Shown in pieces: positions 53,256-54,391 of a stretch of DNA of 54,391 bases (position 1 is its first letter; the number at the start of each line of letters is the position of its first letter). Origin of the DNA: Candidatus Hydrogenedentota bacterium (GTDB taxonomy: Bacteria; Hydrogenedentota; Hydrogenedentia; Hydrogenedentales; SLHB01); the NCBI GenBank assembly GCA_013359265.1, contig JABWCD010000039.1, forward strand, positions 1-54,391, read 5' to 3'. Both the position numbers and the translations under genes were made by a program. A model generated the notes under the pieces. It had not been told where the DNA came from and searched no databases. It saw nothing but the letters and a program-made list of their open reading frames with translations.

Positions 53256-54391
53256 ATGACGATCACCATACGAAAGGCAAACACCATGCGTTACATGGTC
53301 CGTTTCACCGTCGCGCTCGTTGCGCTGGCCGCGATGACATTCGCAGTCTCGACAACCGCCGCGGCACAGAACGCGCTGAAAGGCGTCGCCACGCCGAGCT
53401 CCGCGACCGAAGACGAATGCATCGCGGTGCTCGAGAGCGACGCCGCGTGGCAGCCCAAGTACGAGGCGTGCACGCGGCTGCGCCAAGTCGGCACGGAAAA
53501 ATCCATTCCCGCGCTCGCCTCGCTGCTCGGCGATGAAAAGCTCTCGCACATGGCGCGTTACGCGCTCGAGCCGATGCCATACCCCGAAGCGACCGACGCG
53601 CTGCGCAAGGCGCTCGGAAAAACGAAGGGCCAGCAGAAGCTTGGCGTAATCACAACGCTGGGCGCGAAGCGCGACGCGAAGTCGACCAAGGCCATCGCAA
53701 AAGCATTGAGGGACAAGGACGCTACCGTGGCCAGCGCGGCAGCCGGCGCGCTGGGCCGTATCGGCACGCCGCAGTCCAACGCCGTACTTGCCGGATTTGC
53801 GAGGTCCGCGCCGGACTCGTTGCGCGACGCAGTGGCCGAGGCCCAAATCGCGGGCGCGGAAATGCTCGTTCGCGACAACAAAGGAAATCTGGCCGTGCCG
53901 TTCTTGACGGCGCTCGTGACTGACGAGCGGGAGTTTGTGCGGCTCGGCGCGTATCGCTGTCTCGCGAGCGCGGACCCCGAAGGCGCGACGGCCCTGCTCA
54001 CGAAGACGCTTGCAGGCGATGACGCACTTGCGCGCAACTTCGCGGCGCAAGTCGCCGCGGAATTGCCCGCCGATATGACGAAACAGCTCGCCGCAGCGGT
54101 CCCCGCGCTGCCGCCTGCGGGCCAGGCCGCGTTGCTGCGCGGCCTCGGCGACCGCAAGGATGCTGCCGCGCACGACGCCGTGATTGCGGCGCTCGCGAGT
54201 GACAACAAAGAAGTCAAGATCGCCGCGGTCAATGCGCTTGGCGCGCTGGGCACGGGCGAGGACGTACCCGCACTGGCCGCACTGCTCGCATCCGGCGACG
54301 CCGACCTCGCGGCCGCCGCGCGGTTGGCGCTCGGCAGCGTCGACAACAGGAACTACGACGAAGCAATCGCCGCCGCCGCGGGCAGCGCGTC
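53256..54391 (+). CDS. Exported HEAT-repeat protein (3' end beyond the window)
   Basis: ATG at 53256 follows AGGAGG with an 8-nt spacer. The frame stays open for 378 codons to the window end. A signal peptide (VRFTVALVALAAMTFAVS...TTAAAQ) leads to about nine Ala/Leu-rich helical pairs of HEAT type. Examples are IPALASLLGDEKLSHMARYAL and DVPALAALLASGDADLAAAA. Such proteins often accompany Gfo/Idh/MocA or DUF1080 genes in Planctomycetota-like genomes and act as binding scaffolds. The complete domain set is unknown because of the truncation. Confidence 0.85.
   Translation, partial: MTITIRKANTMRYMVRFTVALVALAAMTFAVSTTAAAQNALKGVATPSSATEDECIAVLESDAAWQPKYEACTRLRQVGTEKSIPALASLLGDEKLSHMARYALEPMPYPEATDALRKALGKTKGQQKLGVITTLGAKRDAKSTKAIAKALRDKDATVASAAAGALGRIGTPQSNAVLAGFARSAPDSLRDAVAEAQIAGAEMLVRDNKGNLAVPFLTALVTDEREFVRLGAYRCLASADPEGATALLTKTLAGDDALARNFAAQVAAELPADMTKQLAAAVPALPPAGQAALLRGLGDRKDAAAHDAVIAALASDNKEVKIAAVNALGALGTGEDVPALAALLASGDADLAAAARLALGSVDNRNYDEAIAAAAGSA

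Noticed and set aside
52551-54173. 540-codon open frame on the minus strand
   Set aside because: Antisense to the oxidoreductase and the HEAT-repeat gene; Arg-rich with no family features.
1-54391. CRISPR arrays, tRNA or rRNA genes
   Set aside because: No regularly spaced direct repeats, cloverleaf-like genes or rRNA signatures were recognised by eye. A covariance-model scan would be decisive.

Overview
The window is high-GC DNA from a heterotrophic, polysaccharide-degrading bacterium of the Planctomycetota / Lentisphaerota / Candidatus Hydrogenedentota kind. This rests on gene families, not on a marker gene. The families are H-X9-DG pseudopilins, Tat-exported Gfo/Idh/MocA oxidoreductases, DUF1080, an arylsulfatase, GH106, DUF4038, GH127-like, GH116 and GH2-like proteins, a HEAT-repeat exoprotein and many carboxypeptidase-regulatory-like repeats. 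I saw no rRNA, tRNA or CRISPR array.

Region 1 (1-7514). The left edge is the end of an IS3-type element, next to a 49-bp dispersed repeat. Three minus-strand pseudopilin genes follow, alternating with two tiny plus-strand lipoprotein genes, and then a LacI-family regulator. Two of the pseudopilin genes have nearly identical upstream architecture: a TTGACA-N18-TATATT promoter whose start site is covered by a CG-centred palindrome of LacI type, a second promoter about 125 bp further in, and a leader of about 345 nt. This looks like a duplicated, LacI-controlled pseudopilin module.

Region 2 (7611-12588). A tight plus-strand operon holds tsaB, rimI, a GH116-like glycosidase and coaE, followed by a small zinc-ribbon protein.

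Region 3 (12589-27255). This holds a membrane-anchored protein with about ten beta-sandwich repeats; a di-haem cytochrome c peroxidase followed by a Fur/PerR regulator, with a candidate Fur/PerR box upstream; a GH2-like protein whose two catalytic glutamates are both serine and which lacks its N-terminal domain; a coiled-coil protein; btaA-btaB for betaine lipid synthesis; a beta-helix exoprotein; and a polytopic membrane protein.

Region 4 (27517-35061) is a type I restriction-modification locus on the minus strand: hsdM (fused to an XRE helix-turn-helix), hsdS, a DUF3800 gene, a twin-palindrome repeat, hsdR and a short YgjP-like metallopeptidase. The hsdM promoter matches the sigma-70 consensus exactly, carries a 16-bp palindrome in its spacer and probably makes a leaderless message. 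Self-regulation by the fused helix-turn-helix is the obvious model.

Region 5 (35248-54391) is mostly carbohydrate catabolism: a GH127-like enzyme, an SDR, an MDR dehydrogenase, an Nramp-related transporter without the metal-site motifs, a Tat-exported Gfo/Idh/MocA enzyme paired with DUF1080 (a likely 3-keto-glycoside route), a sulfatase, a DUF4038 protein, a GH106-like enzyme, two further Tat-exported Gfo/Idh/MocA enzymes and a HEAT-repeat protein cut by the window end. Within it lies a RelA/SpoT-domain synthetase with a 78-aa partner gene 4 nt downstream, a candidate toxin-antitoxin pair of the toxSAS kind.
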